A stretch of 64,000 nucleotides of DNA from Takakia lepidozioides (Eukaryota; Streptophyta; Takakiopsida; Takakiales; Takakiaceae), in assembly GCA_030704615.1 (NCBI GenBank), contig CM060734.1:42612042-42676041 (forward strand), in the 5' to 3' direction. Position 1 is the first letter of the stretch. Each line of letters begins with the position of its first letter. The position numbers and the translations under genes are program-made. Below the pieces are notes generated by a model. The model was not told where the DNA came from. It saw only the letters and a list, made by a program, of their open reading frames with translations, and searched no databases. Below, piece after piece: positions 1-13,100 of the stretch.

Positions 1-834
1 TGGAAAAATTGTGATGAAATTGTCTAGTCCAACTTCTCAATGTAACAATGTAAAATTTTTGGTGGTATGATTGGGTCAGCACTCCTTCATAGCTCTCAAA
101 CTGGCTGAGTCCTGAGGTGTCTTCCTCCTGTTGTCCATAACTCCAGGACTAATGGTCTATTCGCACAGAGTGTTAGAGCACAAAAGTAGAGTTAAGTTAA
201 GTACATGTTAAGTTAGGTGACATCAACTTCAACTTAACATTATGCACATGGTTATAAAATGTTGGTTACCTTTAACTTCTCAGTTGAATTTCACGCTGTT
301 TTAGGTTAATGGTAAATTATTTTGACTGTGAAATCTTAATGCCCACTAGTCATTTGCCTCATGTCATAGCTCAAACCATATGTTGTAAACAGCCGGTAAT
401 GTGCTCTTTGTCCAGCGCTTAAGCACGGGTCTCCTCTGTTAAATTTAAATAATAACTTCTATGTACGGTAAATGTTAAGATGACTCATGCTATCCCCATG
501 GGTTAACTTCAAAACACAAAGGATTCCTAACATTGGCTAACATTAGATGTTAAATTAACAGGTGACTTCTAAAATTATGTCACCTAACATATAGTGAGAA
601 CTAACTTAACGTTATATGATAACTGAAATTGATTGTGCGAGTAGGCCATAAGAGTGGTTAGGAGTGTCAAGCAATTTTAAACTGCAATACAGAGAGAATG
701 AGAACAAAAAAGCTTTATAACGGCTGGCGGAGCTGGTGTCCTTTCCCAGTAAGGGGTACGACCCTCTTTAAAGAGTGAACAGGAGGGTGTGATGGAGATT
801 CTTCTTCTCACCTCTATAATTCTGTGATACACAG
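1..834. other. 5' flank: intron of IMB4, no exon seen
   Basis: No convincing coding exon is visible here. The first recognisable importin exon starts at 835 in mid-protein, so this stretch is best read as part of an upstream intron. It is AT-rich and has many TTAAC/GTTAA motifs. A perfect 12-bp inverted repeat (GTTAGGTGACAT at 212-223 and its complement at 578-589) sits among looser inverted TTAAGTTA motifs at about 190-200 and 600-610, which could mark a decayed inverted-repeat element. Confidence 0.5.
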
Positions 835-3800
835 GGCTGTTGGAGCTCTCGTGGGCTATATTCAGACTGAACAAGAAGTGGTAAGTTCTACTTCCATCGC
901 CCACCTAATCTTTTCCTCTTCTCCATTGAAATTCTGGGGAATTCCTAACATCTTCATGGAGTTAATTTGTACTTCCATTGAAGCATGCTGCATCTGTATA
1001 TTACTTCAAGCACGACTCCGTGATTTCCTCTACATGTCTCCGCATTCTCTGGAGAAATGTACACATATCCACACACATACTCATAGCAGGGTTTATCGTA
1101 GCTTACATCAGCTTCTAGTAAGTTTTGCAGATTTTCTCCATGTGGGGGCCACCGGGCTAATGATCTGCCAATTGTGGTTTGCCAAATTGGTTCATGTCTT
1201 GTGATTCCATCTTGCTCATCTGATGAATATGTATCCTACCAATTGCAGCTGATGTTTCGGGAGTTGATACCACCCATCTTAAATGTGTCGCGGATGTGTC
1301 TGGCCAACGGGGATGAGGACATAGCAATTTTGGCATTTGAAATTTTTGATGAGCTGGTTGAGTCACCAGCTCCACTACTGGGCCCCACCATCCCTGTCAT
1401 TGTGCACTTTGCACTGGAGGTTTCCTCCAACAAGATCCTTGAAGCCAACACTCGCCACCAGGTTTCACTTTTTCCTTCTGTGCCTGCCTTGGACCCCATT
1501 TCCTCTGAATTTGCTCTCTCGCAGACTACAATCTCGGTAAATGGTTAATGAGTACTTGTCTTCCATGAACACGCAGATTTGTTCATCTGAGGGTTGTATC
1601 AGGATTGTGCCATCAGCTGTCATGATGAGATAATGCCTGCCCACACATCAAACTGATGTTTGATAGCTTGTACTAGCACAGAGGTTGAGTGCAGTCAGGT
1701 CTGGGCCTGGGAGGGTTGCTAGTTTCAAGAGAACGGTAACCATCAGTGGCACACACACTCTCTGAGCACTATAAGCCACCTTTACATGTACTTTTTCCCT
1801 CTTTGTGTTGTGTGGTAGGTAATCATCGATGGAAGTATGGGGTTCGGTTTGTCAAATAAAGGAGAGTTGTTTGAGCACTGTCTTTGGAGCTGTTCTTACA
1901 GGCAATCCAGATCATATCATGGCTATCGAAATACAAGCCCAAGACTCTGGTAAAACACAAACTGGTTGAACCAATCCTGGCAGTTATGTGCCCTATTTTG
2001 GCAGAGCCCGACACACGGGCACATGAAGATGATGTGGCAGCTGAGCGAGCGGCAGCTGAAGTTCTGGACACTATGGCCATGAGTCTCCCCAAAAAACATG
2101 TGTTCCCACCGGTCTTACACTTTTCAATCTCCAACTTTCAGAACCCAGATCCACATTACCGAGATGCTGCAGTAATGGCATTGGGTGTGATCTCGGAGGG
2201 TTGTTTTGAAGTAATGAAGGCACGGCTGGAGGACATTCTGACACTGGTGTTGGAAGCACTTAAGGATAAAGAGCAGGTACCCCAAAAATAGCCATTTTGG
2301 AGGGATGCAAGGCTGTGATTATCCTGGGAGGGTATGACTGTAGCACTAGAGATCTGTATGTGATTGCATCAGTATCAGGGCTCTGTGCCTTCTTTTGAGG
2401 GGAGTCAAAAAGTGATTGTTGCGGTTACTGACCATTGTAAGTTGGAGTGCACAAGATTTCTCATATGTCTCTGATGCTGGAAAAACTGTTTGAAGGTGGT
2501 ACGTGGGGCTGCAAGCTTTGCGCTGGGTCAATTTGCCGAGCATTTACTGCCTGAAATAACTGAGCATTATGAGCGGATTTTGCCATGCATTTTTACAGTG
2601 CTTAGTGATTCCGTACCTGATGTCCAGGTACAGTTCTCCCCTGGTCAATGCTCTTCTCTCTAAGGCATTGGATGTCTTTAATTTCATGTGGCCCTCATCA
2701 TAACCCGTCTATAGACTTGTAAGTCCTGTGGCAAAGGCTAAAAACATCGGACATTGTGATAGAGAAGATTACGCAGCAGAAATGCTGAGCAACTTGAAAG
2801 CGTACATGTGCACTTTGTCCATGTTTGTGTCTGTTTGTAAATTTCCGAGCGGTTGTTTTTTGTAGGAGAAATCATACTATGCGTTGGCAGCATTTTGTGA
2901 GAATTTGAAAGAGGAGATATTGCCATATCTAGGGCCACTGATGGAGAAGTTGCTGGAAGCGCTGCAAAGCAGTCGCCGGGACCTACAGGAGACTTGCATG
3001 GTACCTAACTGACAACCCTGCCTTTTGCATGCGTGTATTGCAACATGTAACTTTGAGCACGCCGGGATTCCCCATGCGTTCCAAAGAATGTAGCTACGTT
3101 GAAATGATCCTAGACTTGAAGAGCGTCGTTGAATCTCCAGTATATTCCTTGAGTGACTGAGGATGCCTTTTCTCACAATACCAATGGCTGTAGTCTGCAA
3201 TCGGCTCAGCTGCTGCAGCGGCGGAGGCAGCATTTGTACCCTACACCCACAGCGTTTTGCACCTAATGCAAACCTTCATGGTTCTGACCAAAGATGAAGA
3301 CTTGCCAGTTCGCGCGCGCGCCACGGAACTTGTAGGTATCATTGGCATGGCTGTGGGACGCAGTGTCATTGAGCCAGCTCTTCCGGGCTTCATTGAAGCT
3401 GCACTTGAGGTTAATAGCTTACACTTCAACACTGTAGAAACTTCTCCATCTTCGGGCTATGTTTGTTGTATTTAATGTGGATCTTGTTCTCTGTCTTTTT
3501 CTTTTGCCCCCTCGGCGGTCCCTGTGGATGTTATAGAGTTTCTTTCTGTTGTTCCCTTAACTAGCTGCAAGTTTTGAAGGTAAAAGGATGTAGTTCATAA
3601 CTCAAAAATTGCTACATTTCACCTAATCTGATGCTTATCTTTATGCTGCATTGTCCTGAAATGGTTCGGTTCTATGGAAAGCTTGGGGAAAGAAGATAGG
3701 GTCCAGCTAGATTTATAGGTCGCTGTCTTTGATGTATGACGTGGCTGTGCACATGCAGGGGTTTACGTTAGACTTCAGTGAGCTGCGGGAGTATACTCAT

Positions 3801-6800
3801 GGATTCTTCAGTAACGTGGCAGAAATTTTGGAGGAAGGCTTGACTCCGGTATATTGACTTTTCTGTTCTTCCATCTCTCACTAGCAATGACATGAGGAAG
3901 CTGTATGTTTTTCCGTAGTTCCCTCACAACCTAGAGCGCTGTCACAGTGACATGGTTCTTTGTCTCTTAGCCTTCTTCTGTAGGCCTACATTGCAGAAAT
4001 CCATTCTGTGCGGGTGGGAGGTTTGCACAAATATGGAGTTTTGCATGCATGAGCATATTACATTGAACTTGAGACCTTGAAAGGTTGATAGTTCTCTCTT
4101 CCTCTGAATACTACTGATATCATCTTTGTTATGTGGATTGTGAAGTATCTACCACGCTTAGTGCCATTAGCATTGGCATCTTGCAATCTGGACGATGGGA
4201 CGTCGTTTGACTTTGCCGATTCAGATGGTGACAACAACCTGGTCAATGGAATTGGGGGCTTCTCCTCTGATGAGGACGAGGACACAGACAACAAACGAGT
4301 TCGTAATTTCAGTGTACGGACAGGTGTCCTGGATGAGAAGGCAGCTGCAACACAAGCCCTTGGCTTGTATGCCCTCCACACCAAGAATTCTTTTATGCCG
4401 TATCATTTTTCAGGCATCTTAATATAATCATATGCCTTAAGTCAAGATTAGGTCGTTGATTTCGTGAGCTCGATGAGACGTGTCTCTCTTCATACATTTT
4501 CACATAAAGGGAATAAATTCTCCTGGATGCAAGCCTTCGCAGGGACCCTTGCATAGCTGGATGCAGGTTTGTTAGTATGCCTTGAGAAGACTTACGCATG
4601 GTACCAAGCATTAGCCTCTTAGGCCCCATCCTTGTATCCTGGTTTCATCTTTAGGAGTATGATTCTGAAGGTTTCAATGGATAGCTCAATTTTCCAGCAC
4701 TATGGTCACTCTCTAGGTGGTCCTGGGTTTGAACCGAATTGCACCTTTGTGGAGGGTATATCTCACCTTAGTGTCTATGACATCTAACAACATACCTAGC
4801 TTTAGCGGTCGCTAAGGACTTGGCACAAGTTGTTATGGTGTCCAAAGTGGCAGCCATAAAGTGCCCACTTCCTTACAGGAGCAGGAGCTGTGCCGGTGCA
4901 AGGACCCACTCAATTTTAGTTTGTGCCAGTGTTAATTTCTGTGTTTACAATTTATGTTGTCGTACAACTTGAATGTCACCCGACAGATCTGAGAGGACAC
5001 TGTTTTACATTCCATTATTCTTTCAGATTGTTTCTTAACAGCAAGCAGTTATTTGGAAGAGACATTGAAGGTGCTGATGCAGCATGTGGGCTACTTTCAT
5101 GAGGATGTGCGACTCCAAGCTGTCATTGCCTTTCAGCGTACGCTTTCCCAGAACACACTTTTTGTAGTGTGACTTTTGAAACTTGCAGCCTGCAAACAAC
5201 CATGGAAATCGGCTTAGATTGGCTGAAGTCTGGGAAATAGCCTCATCAGCGATCCTGTTTTTGGCACCAAGTTTTTTACTTCAACGGCAGCCATTATCAC
5301 TTTCACTCACATGCAAACGTTGACCATGCAAGTGTGTGCACCAGTGCATGAATTTTCCTTATGCTTTGTATTGTACTGTTCTGGGCTTAGTAAAGAAAGG
5401 GATCTAGATCTCAGTCGGTTTCATACTTGGCAGGTAAATCTGGGATTAATTGCTGAGAAATGAACTTTGTGATTAGTTTTGGTTGGAGGATGGTACGTGG
5501 TACTGCTTTGAGACTGATAAGCATTATGTGCTCCTTCTACAGATGTATTTACAGCAACACAGGCAGCGTTTCCCAGTAGCAATAATGTGAGGCATACTGT
5601 TCATGTATTGTCATTACTTTTGTTGTTGATCTCTCTCTCTCTGTGGACCTTAGAAGTTTGTTCCTTTCTTTTGATTCATACACAGTCTGGTCCACCTTTG
5701 TTTTACTAACATCCTTCACATTCTTCTCGCTCTTTACCGTTCCCATAGGCCATGTGGTCCCCTTGTGGACATAACAAATTTCCTTTCTTTTTTCTGTCGT
5801 CTCTCTGCACCAAAAGTTTGCTTCTCCTAATCATCATTTCACAGTTGTGGATATTGTTATGAAGGAAAAATCTGTTCTTTATTGGTGCTGAAGGTTTTAA
5901 TTGAACCATTGGGGTGTTTTTGCAGCACCTCTCTCCAGAAGCGAAGCATGTCTTAGGTGAGCGACATTTGCTTTCTGTCATGATCAACTCAAGGGGGAGT
6001 TTGTTTGGATATTTTCGTATACAGTATGATGCTCTAACTTCTCTAACTTGCCCCCCTTCTCTTCTCATTGTCACATTGGTTTAGCGTAGTTGTGGTTAAG
6101 TAACCTTGAAGAGGCCAGAGTTTGCCATATTTACCCATCACCAGTTTTTGACATGCAACTGCATTGCACAATCTCTTAGATGAAATTCTGTGCTGTGTTC
6201 AGGTTATGGCAACTCTACGTTTGCTTCCCAACTAAGAGAAGTTCTTGCTCTGCAGACCTATGGGTGATAGTCTATGTGATCTGTCTATTAGCAAAGCATT
6301 ATGCAAATGAGCACATCTGTCTCTCCACAATGTAGGTTTGACTTAAAGTTTGGAAAAATTTCTGTTGGAAGTTTCTTATAGCCTTTCGTTTCCCTAGCTT
6401 TTCACTGACACCATAGTGGGTGTCCTGGGACAGATTCGATGATGGAGCAGTACATAAAACTCATGAATGAGGATGATGACAAAGATACGGTATCCCAAGT
6501 TTGCTCATGTCTAGTGGATGTTATCAAGCTTGTTGGCTATGAGGCAGCTGATAAGTGTGAGTCTTTGACTTCTTCCTGTGTTTCTCTGTTCTTACATTTT
6601 GTCCCATAAGCTCTATGAGCTTTCCGCTGACGTTATAAAGCACCATTCCATTCCATTCTGTTCCGGAAGTTAGCTTTTACAAGTAAAAGCTCACCTGACA
6701 ATTTTAGGCAGGGTCTGCAGTATTGAAGTGATACCATCAGTGTTTAAGAAGGAAAACGATGGCTGGAGTTGGGGTTAATCATGGTGACTTCTTGCTGCTG

Positions 6801-9198
6801 AAGCAGCAGTTGACAAGTTTTTGTACTTTGATAATGTGGAAAGTAAGCTTTTCTATCTAGATGCACATGTGCAGATTTCCCTCTGTTGTGTGAGGCCACA
6901 TTGAAGCTGCTGCGCCAGGACGCAGTATGTCAACAGACGGATGACACAGACAGTGATGGTGAGGAAGATGACATAGAGCACGATGAGCTTCTGATAGATG
7001 CTGTCACAGACCTTCTGCCCGCCATGGGGGAATGCATGGGCCCGGCATTCGAGCCTCTCTTTCGTCAGTTCTACGAGCCACTGATGAAATTTGCGGTATT
7101 GACTTGCACCTTTCCTTCTTTTTTTTCTCCTCCTGATGAGTTCATTCTTGATGCTAAGAAGTTTTCATTTTTGTGGCTACAGAAACCGACACGCCCACCT
7201 AATGATCGCACAATGGCTGTAGCCTGTGTTGCTGAAGTGGCGAAGGAAATCGGCAATGCTATAAGCCCCTATGTCGAGGTATGCCCATACTATCTGCAGT
7301 AACCTCTCCCTGCAACTCTTAGTTTGCTCTATAATACTCTAGTTTGTTTGTTGGTCCACAAAGAAATAATAGTTTCCCAGGGTTCATCACGGATGAAACT
7401 TTCTAGGGCTTCTCCCTCCTTGGCTAGTGAAGTAGCCTTGGCTTTCAAGTTGAATTGACCCATTAAACTTGACACGGATATTTTTGTGTTCAAAGCTATT
7501 CTACTGTGTCATGAAATAATTATTTTTGTGATTATTTTTGTTTCTGTGATCACCCAGTGTAGATACTGGGATGGCACCTCTCAGATCGGGCTGGTTACTG
7601 CATTGTATAGATCGCTGTGTAATCAACAAACAGTGTTCATTTAAGGAAAATATGTTTGATGTGCAGTCAGCAATGCCCATTGCAATCAAGGAGTTAGCAT
7701 CGCCCCAACCTACAAACCGTCGGAATGCTGCTTACTGTGTGGGGGAACTCTGTAAAAATGGTGGGGATAAAGCTCTGCAGTATCCCAACATCATAGTAGA
7801 AAGTACGGAGGTCGCTGAATGTCATTGACGGTGTGATGTGGAAGAGGTTGGAACACCTGATTTGTGAGTATAGGCTAGACTTGGAGGAAAGATGCTTGTA
7901 CGTTTCCAGAATTTTACTGATACCCCAGGGGTCCAGAACTCACAGCCATAGTCAGCAGCTGGACAGGGAGAGACAGAAATGAAGACAGATTTTTCTAACA
8001 TTCAGGGTGCCCCTCTAGTCAAGCTACATCAAAAGACTACAACCTTCCCTTGGAGAAAGTGCCTCATGCAGATAAGCTGCTAAGGATCTCTGGTCTGTAG
8101 AGCTGAAACCCTCTGCCAAAGCTGGGGAGTTGTAGAGAGAGACAGACCAATAGAGGACGCTCATGTGCACTCCTGACATACATGGACATTCGAGTTACCG
8201 TAGCTGAAAGAACCCAGATAAGTGTTTTCTGGTGTTCCAACTTAATCTCCCAAAAATCAGGTATTACAGCAGTATATTGGTGGCATTGCACCCTCTATTT
8301 GGAGCTGGGGAGGTAGACAATGGGGTGAAAGATAATGCAGCAGGTGCAGTTGCTCGAATGATTAGTGTACAGCCCCACGTGCTCCCATTGAATCAGGTAC
8401 CCTCTCCAAGCTTTACACTTAGTAAAGTGCTGCTTCTACCTTAAGCAGCATTAATTTTAACTGAAGGGTTTGGTTCATGCTTGATCATACCAGTGCTTCA
8501 ACTGTCTGTACTCATCACGTCTGAAATTCAGTTGAGCTGAATATGCTAGATGAGTGACTGATAAATTCTTGAAGGTGATCACAGGTCTTCATGGGAGAAG
8601 ATGGCCTGGCGACAGTTTACTAGGAAATGACTAGATTATGGGTTTGGCTTACTTTGGACTCTTTGCAGGTCCTACCAGTTTTCATCTCTGCTTTACCGCT
8701 GAAGGAAGACCTTGACGAGTCAGAGACAGTTTATGGCTGCTTATGCAGCCTCATCTTGGCATCCCATCCTGAGGTATACTGGTAGCCTTTGCCTGTGTCC
8801 TTGATCTTTTGGATGAAATCATTCAGTACCTCAACTGCAATAGTACCATTCACACACAAAAGCTTCAATTTTGTGCCCTTATTCCTCAGCCTTGTCCTGT
8901 ATTTGCAAGTGTCTTGTGGGGGGATTGCTGACTTAATCAAAAGCAGAATTTAAATATGCTTGTGCCTCTTGACTATCTCTTTTTTTTTTTGTTACAGATC
9001 ATTCCTCTTGTACCCCAACTGGTGCCTGTATTTGCTCAAGTCGCTGAGTCAAAAGAAGTGACCGACGAGGTGAAAAACGGCATAGGGAGAGCAATGATGC
9101 AGTTGTGTGCACAATACAGGGATCAGATGCAGTCCCTTCTAAGCAGCCTGCCTCCCGATGAGGCTAGTGCCTTGGGCTCTGTAATGAACCATAGTTAA
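835..9198 (+). CDS. IMB4: Importin-4 / IMB4-like nuclear import receptor (3' part, 17 exons)
   Basis: Karyopherin-beta family HEAT-repeat receptor; importin-4 type receptors carry cargo such as histones and ribosomal proteins through nuclear pores with Ran-GTP. Exons, placed by GT-AG sites and continuous frame: 835-880, 1249-1461, 1902-2276, 2496-2627, 2866-3000, 3194-3409, 3759-3848, 4146-4399, 5049-5136, 5926-5956, 6434-6556, 6875-7095, 7183-7278, 7667-7779, 8261-8396, 8669-8773, 8998-9198 (TAA stop). They give 857 residues; the family is about 1050, so roughly 200 N-terminal residues lie upstream of the window. Conserved landmarks by eye: EDVAILAFEIFDEL-like and ALGVISEGCF helices, ELREYTHGFFSNVAEIL, an acidic loop with SSDEDEDTD, VRTGVLDEKAAATQALG, and NRRNAAYCVGELCKNGG. 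Order and spacing match Arabidopsis At4g27640 from memory. One junction (exon 9/10) lacks canonical splice bases. Otherwise the frame is clean and the gene looks functional. Confidence 0.93.
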
Positions 9199-10104
9199 GT
9201 CTGGTATGAAAAGAATGACCAGTTTTATAATAGTCACCCCTGTATTTGGATAGGATTCTTACTCAATATTCACCTAGCATCAATTTTTTCAAAGTGTAGT
9301 ATCTTATTCTTCCTCATTATGAACATGTCTTCTCAGATCTGTCTGATCTTGACCTGTTGGCTCCCATAAGTAGGTAGTATTCCTTGTTCCTCTCACAGGA
9401 AGGGGGTAATACTGTAGGTATGACATGAAGCAAATTGGCGCATTAAAGCTACGTGATCCAGCTGAAAGGTATGGATCAGGCTGAGAAGCGAGTCAAATAA
9501 CAACAAATTGGTGTTAAGTTTGCTCTACAGGAACGATGAACCAGTGCAATCACCAATCCCACCCGCCCTTCTCCATCATACCATCTGGATTGTCTGCAGA
9601 CTTATCATCAAATGCCATTTCCATTGTCTGCGCATTGTCGTCAAATGCCATTTCCACCGTGTCCTGATTGCACCATCCGATTTCTGCAGATCCTCTGTGG
9701 TACACCAAGAGCATAGAAGCTTGGTAACAATGCAAAACAAACATGAAATGAGGTATATTGTATCTTGACTCCAGCAAACTCTAAACCCTAAACTTCCTAC
9801 ACATATGCAGTCAGCATCTTATTAGTAGGATTTGCTGACGCGGTCTCAATGCCATGTTCACAGCGAGGATCTGTGAGCAAAGAGGCAATATGTAAACTAG
9901 GGTTTAGGGTATCTTGCTGGCCATCGATAAGGGATTGAGAAGCTGGCTCCCATGAGCAGGATTCCATCTGATGATCGTCGGTACTAGTGATTGCTATGCC
10001 AATTCCGTTTCTTCAGATGCTCGCTGTGCTCTGCCGTCATCTCATTCACATTATCAGTAGCTTGGCTTGAAAATCGTTTACAGATTACTCTCCGTCATCA
10101 GGCT
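9199..10104. other. Intergenic: 3' UTR of IMB4 and promoter of the FAD gene
   Basis: No gene is seen. Both flanking genes are on the + strand, so this ~0.9 kb should hold the IMB4 3' UTR and the promoter/5' UTR of the oxidoreductase. The only clear motifs are telomere-type repeats at 9781-9910. Short imperfect repeats of a TCAAATGCCATTTCCA-like phrase occur at 9609-9655. Confidence 0.5.
9781..9910. promoter_or_regulatory. Inverted pair of telo-box (plant telomere-type) motifs
   Basis: CTAAACCCTAAAC at 9781-9793 and the opposite-strand form TAGGGTTTAGGGT at 9898-9910 contain the plant telo-box AAACCCTAA. Telo-boxes are known in promoters and 5' UTRs of plant genes, bound by Myb-type telobox factors. 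They lie about 200-320 bp upstream of the chosen start of the FAD oxidoreductase, a position suitable for promoter elements. A regulatory role is inferred; a tiny interstitial telomere scar is the alternative. Confidence 0.4.
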
Positions 10105-13100
10105 ATGAATGCAACCTTCAGCATCTGTGATTTTGGAAAACTCGTGGCCTTTGGGAAAGTTCTGTCTGCTGACGGGTTACAAATGAAGATGGCGGGTGGG
10201 AATGCCCACGTAGTTCTATCCCCTTCAAAAGCAAGACCTGCAAACCATATGTGTAGGGCAGGTGGCAACTCGAAACCGTCACGATCGCGGGCATTCCAGA
10301 GGAGCGGTATAGAAGGAGGGTTTCTGGAGTTCGATGTTGTTGTAGTTGGGGCTGGAATTATTGGCTTGGCCATCGCTAATCGCATTCTGACAGATACGAA
10401 GTTGTCAGTGGCCATTGTTGATGCTGCGCAGCCTGGTGCTGCGACTGGGGCTGGTAATAATAATGTCTTTTTTTGTTTCCATCTCTAGAACCTGTGCCTC
10501 TCCTCACAATTGCTCATGTGGTTTCTCAAGGATGATCGGTATGCCAAGAAAATTTAATCGTCCAAGTGTGAGCGTATGAAGTTGTGCTCGTTTGCTACCA
10601 TCCAAGATTCCCGTCCTGTCCTTGGCCGTCTCTCACATGGGGATTCTGCAGAATTCTAGCAAGAAAATAGGATTAACAAATAGGCATAAACCTCAAGCAA
10701 TATCTGTACATTGAAAATCTGGACGACCAAAAAGGAGAAAAGTATGCCCCGGGACCATTGGAATGAAGCGGGTTGCTTTAAGTGGGATTCTGCGATTGTT
10801 TCTTACACTACAGTCAAATGGTGGTGGTATTCAAAACCAAGATGATTTAACTTAACACCACTGTTGGAATGACCACCATTTGTGACCACTAGATGTCAAA
10901 GAAGGTAGGTCCAAGTTCCACGTTTGGTTTAGGCCTTAAGGTGTATCTTGGAGTTCAATTTTTTGTTAATTCGAAAGTCTTGGGTGAGATGGAAGGTGTC
11001 TGTGTACGCTAGTTGATAGCTGATATGCAGAAATGGCCTAGTTACAGTTTTACTAGGAGGTATTAGTGCAATTGTGTTATTGGATTGCCAATGGTTTCAA
11101 AGGTGTAGGCTTTGGAAATATAGTCGTAGCAACCACCTTGTCAGCAAAAAAGAGAGAAATAATGAAGGGGGAAACTACTCTGATGCCTTTGATTGTCAAT
11201 GGGATGGTCTATGCAAAATGTGTGGGGAAAACGAAGGGCAGGGATACATATGGATGGGACACCAGCAGCCAGGCAGCTGGGGATGGGCTCTTGCTAGCCG
11301 CAGCAAGCATCTGTGGGAACAACTTGTTACTGGCCTCCGCTTATCGGGAACAGATCCTTTCACTGCAATTGGCTGGCAAAATACTGGTGGGCTACTATTT
11401 GGATCCGTCCAATTGAGTAAGAGTAGATTGGAGTGGTCGGTAGTTGACTGCATCTTTAGACCATTGCATCCACATCAGCAAGGTTTCATACACTTAACTC
11501 TTTCAGGGCTTCTACGACGTTAAGTCTCGTCTTGATTGCGTACAGTGTGCTAGGAAGCCTTCTCCTCATTGCTATCAAATTTTGGGAAGATTAATTTTTC
11601 AATGCTGAGTGAGGTATCATCCTTTGAGTTCTGTCTGTGAACCTGCCAAAATAAACAATTGAATCTTTGACGTTCTCTTACTGCCCTGCTCCTTAGGACC
11701 AAGTGTCATATACTTGAACTTCCACCATTTTGCTCAGAGGGGGATATGCTTGGAAGTGTTCTGTCTTCGCTTATTGGAATCTCTTGAAAGGGCTCCTGGG
11801 TTAGATAGTGTTGGTGGTGTACTCAGATGGACATGAAAGCATACCCATTATTCCTTCTCTCCAGGAACTCCCTTAAATTCTTTCTGTGATATATATTTTC
11901 TACTATGTCTTTTGTGACTACTTTGCCATGTGAACTGGCTTGTTACAATGTCCTTGCTCAGGAGCGCCCCTTCATATTTAGTGTATTTTAAGTGTAAGCT
12001 GTAAGTTCAAGCATTAGTGCACTATTTGGACTTTGTAAAGACATCCTGTCACATATTTTATGAGACTGAACAAAATTACACTGTTAAGCTGTCTGCTTTT
12101 TAGAAAGTGAGACCTCACTATTATGGTTGATCTGTTATGGTGTATGCTAGGGAGCATGCTGGTGGCGTGTTCACCAGAGGAAGCCCAGGGGCTACAGATA
12201 CGAGTGGAAAAGCTTAATGCTGCTGGGGTGGATGCTGAGTATCTATCTGCGTCGGCCATTCACATGGCTGAGCCCGCGCTTGCTGTGGGAGATGAGGGAG
12301 GAGCTGTTTGTGTGTTTGGAGATAGCCAGATTGATGCTGCATTGGCTGTGGCTTTACTGCGGCAGGTGATTCCCATGGTGTTTGTCAGCAACTGGTTAGG
12401 TGCATAGACAATGTGCATGACCATCCCAATTGGATACCACTGACAGTGGGGAACGGCCATAGCTCTTCACAGCCAAACACATCTCATTTGAGAATATCAG
12501 TGGCTACTCCTCCTTGGCCACTCTGAGGCAAACAACTGAGGGGGTCGCAGCACAATGGCTGCCAGGGCAATTATAAGTGACCAGAAGCTTAATAGAAGAC
12601 ACCGATATTTCTAGTTGTTTATCAAAAGCCTGTCTGTACAAATCTGCAAAAATTGGCTGGCCTGTGCATATTCTAGCCTCTTAGAACTATGCCTGATTGT
12701 TTTCCAAGCAATTTGTCTGGTTTTATCTGCACAAATGTAGGCTGAATGACAGCTTTTGTTGCAGAGAAACAGTGCTTATAGTATGCCAGGCCGGTTCAAG
12801 GAACTTTTCCAGGATCCTGTCCTACAAATTTTATGGTGAGTGTTTTCTTTTGTCAGGGACTTAGTATGGATTGTAAACCAAACCCTCCTCAACTGTTTCA
12901 TGAACGATCAGAGACAAAAGTGGATGCTTTGGAACAGCTAGATTGCAGGAAAATGCAAGGTGTCATGCCCATCTGCAGAAATTCCCTGCTGATGCCCTGA
13001 CCAATGTTGTCCCAGTGTGATGCCAAAGATTTGGCATGGCTTCTGGTCAAATATCAGTAGCCTTTCTTTCTGAGTTCAGGTTGGATTGTGGTGCTGTGGA

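Noticed and set aside
9991-10104. Upstream ATG at 9991 as the start of the FAD gene
   Set aside because: The frame is open, but the extra residues are hydrophobic and Cys/Phe-rich and unlike a transit peptide; 10105 gives a more usual N-terminus. Not excluded.
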